Source: Paludibacter sp. | GTDB taxonomy: Bacteria; Bacteroidota; Bacteroidia; Bacteroidales; Paludibacteraceae | Assembly (NCBI GenBank): GCA_029973975.1 | Contig: JARKQF010000245.1 | Location: forward strand, 51,410 to 115,409 | Reading direction: 5' to 3' | DNA: 64,000 bases | The notes under the pieces: generated by a model | Database searches by the model: none | What the model saw: only the letters and a program-made list of their open reading frames with translations | Told to the model about the DNA's origin: nothing | Translations under genes and position numbers: made by a program | In this document: positions 63,904 to 64,000 of the stretch, in pieces | How positions within the stretch are numbered: position 1 is the first letter of the stretch | Layout of the letters: each line of letters opens with the position of its first letter

Positions 63904-64000
63904 ATGAACGAGCGTGTCACAGGCACAGTTAAATGGTTCAACACATCAAAAGGTTACGGCTTCATTTCTCGCGCGGACGGACCGGATGTTTTCGTCCACT
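63904..64000 (+). CDS. Cold-shock protein (CspA family), 5' part
   Basis: The first 32 residues, beginning [19 protein letters not shown] after the start Met, match the CspA family, including RNP1-like KGYGFISR and the start of the RNP2-like DVFVH. These small proteins bind single-stranded RNA and DNA and melt mRNA structures in the cold or during growth. The window ends at residue 32 of about 67. The ATG follows AAGGAGTAGTAGTAA. Confidence 0.93.
   Translation, partial: MNERVTGTVKWFNTSKGYGFISRADGPDVFVH

Noticed and set aside
1..64000. CRISPR array, prophage or integrative element
   Set aside because: No regularly spaced direct repeats, integrase, transposase, terminase or restriction genes were seen; both tRNA genes lack flanking repeat copies suggestive of an attachment site.

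Overview
The window looks like a chromosomal segment from a Chloroflexota bacterium, most likely class Anaerolineae. This is an inference. It rests on low-to-middle GC content, Pro/Thr-rich tails and linkers on membrane proteins, a RodZ-like protein, a transaldolase/glucose-6-phosphate isomerase fusion, ADP-forming acetyl-CoA synthetase, a tungsten-type aldehyde oxidoreductase and soluble NuoEF-type flavoproteins, which together suggest an anaerobic fermentative lifestyle. No transposase, phage gene, CRISPR array or rRNA operon was seen.

Layout. 1-4640 (minus): a soluble NADH-linked electron-transfer operon (NuoE, NuoF/HydB-like, NuoG/FdhA-like, start of an NfnA-like flavoprotein). 4765-7057 (minus): RicT/PSP1, Mrp and a small two-CxxC protein. 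7286-9127 (minus): glmS, whose 5' leader carries what I read as a divergent glmS self-cleaving ribozyme, preceded by a perfect dyad over the putative promoter. 9548-11713 (minus): aldehyde:ferredoxin oxidoreductase family protein. 11884-13944 (plus): GT-C-like membrane protein. 13965-17434 (plus): tandem glycine riboswitch and gcvH-gcvPA-gcvPB. 17517-18384 (minus): folB-folK. 18535-30694: mainly housekeeping genes (rplI, RodZ-like, rimO, a TPR membrane protein, rsmI, tRNA-Glu, a PP2C phosphatase, secDF, a zinc-ribbon membrane protein, acetyl-CoA synthetase). 30908-35720 (plus): a compact methyltransferase / GH3 / 7TM-GAF-GAF-HD-GYP operon of unknown role. 35984-41514 (plus): a glycan module (membrane protein, polyprenyl-phosphate sugar transferase, WbqC, methyltransferase, WecE). 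Then tRNA-Gly, a FolM-like reductase, the non-oxidative pentose phosphate operon tkt-rpiB-tal/pgi and a TrmH-family methyltransferase. 48717-61251: a complete-looking Wzx/Wzy-type exopolysaccharide locus (rmlA, rmlB, initiating sugar transferase, WecG-like and three GT4 transferases, Wzy, Wzx, Wzz-tyrosine kinase, LCP ligase). The window closes with rplY, a Nudix hydrolase, trmI and the start of a cold-shock gene.

How it fits together. RmlA and RmlB make dTDP-4-keto-6-deoxyglucose. No rmlC or rmlD is present, but WecE, encoded 7 kb away, would convert that intermediate to dTDP-4-amino-4,6-dideoxygalactose, so the two glycan regions probably serve one surface polymer. FolB, FolK and the FolM-like reductase with the glycine cleavage genes form a folate/one-carbon theme. 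AOR, the NuoEFG-like operon and ADP-forming acetyl-CoA synthetase fit ferredoxin/NADH-based fermentation. The most interesting regulatory object is the glmS ribozyme candidate; the most interesting undescribed gene set is the methyltransferase-GH3-HD-GYP operon.
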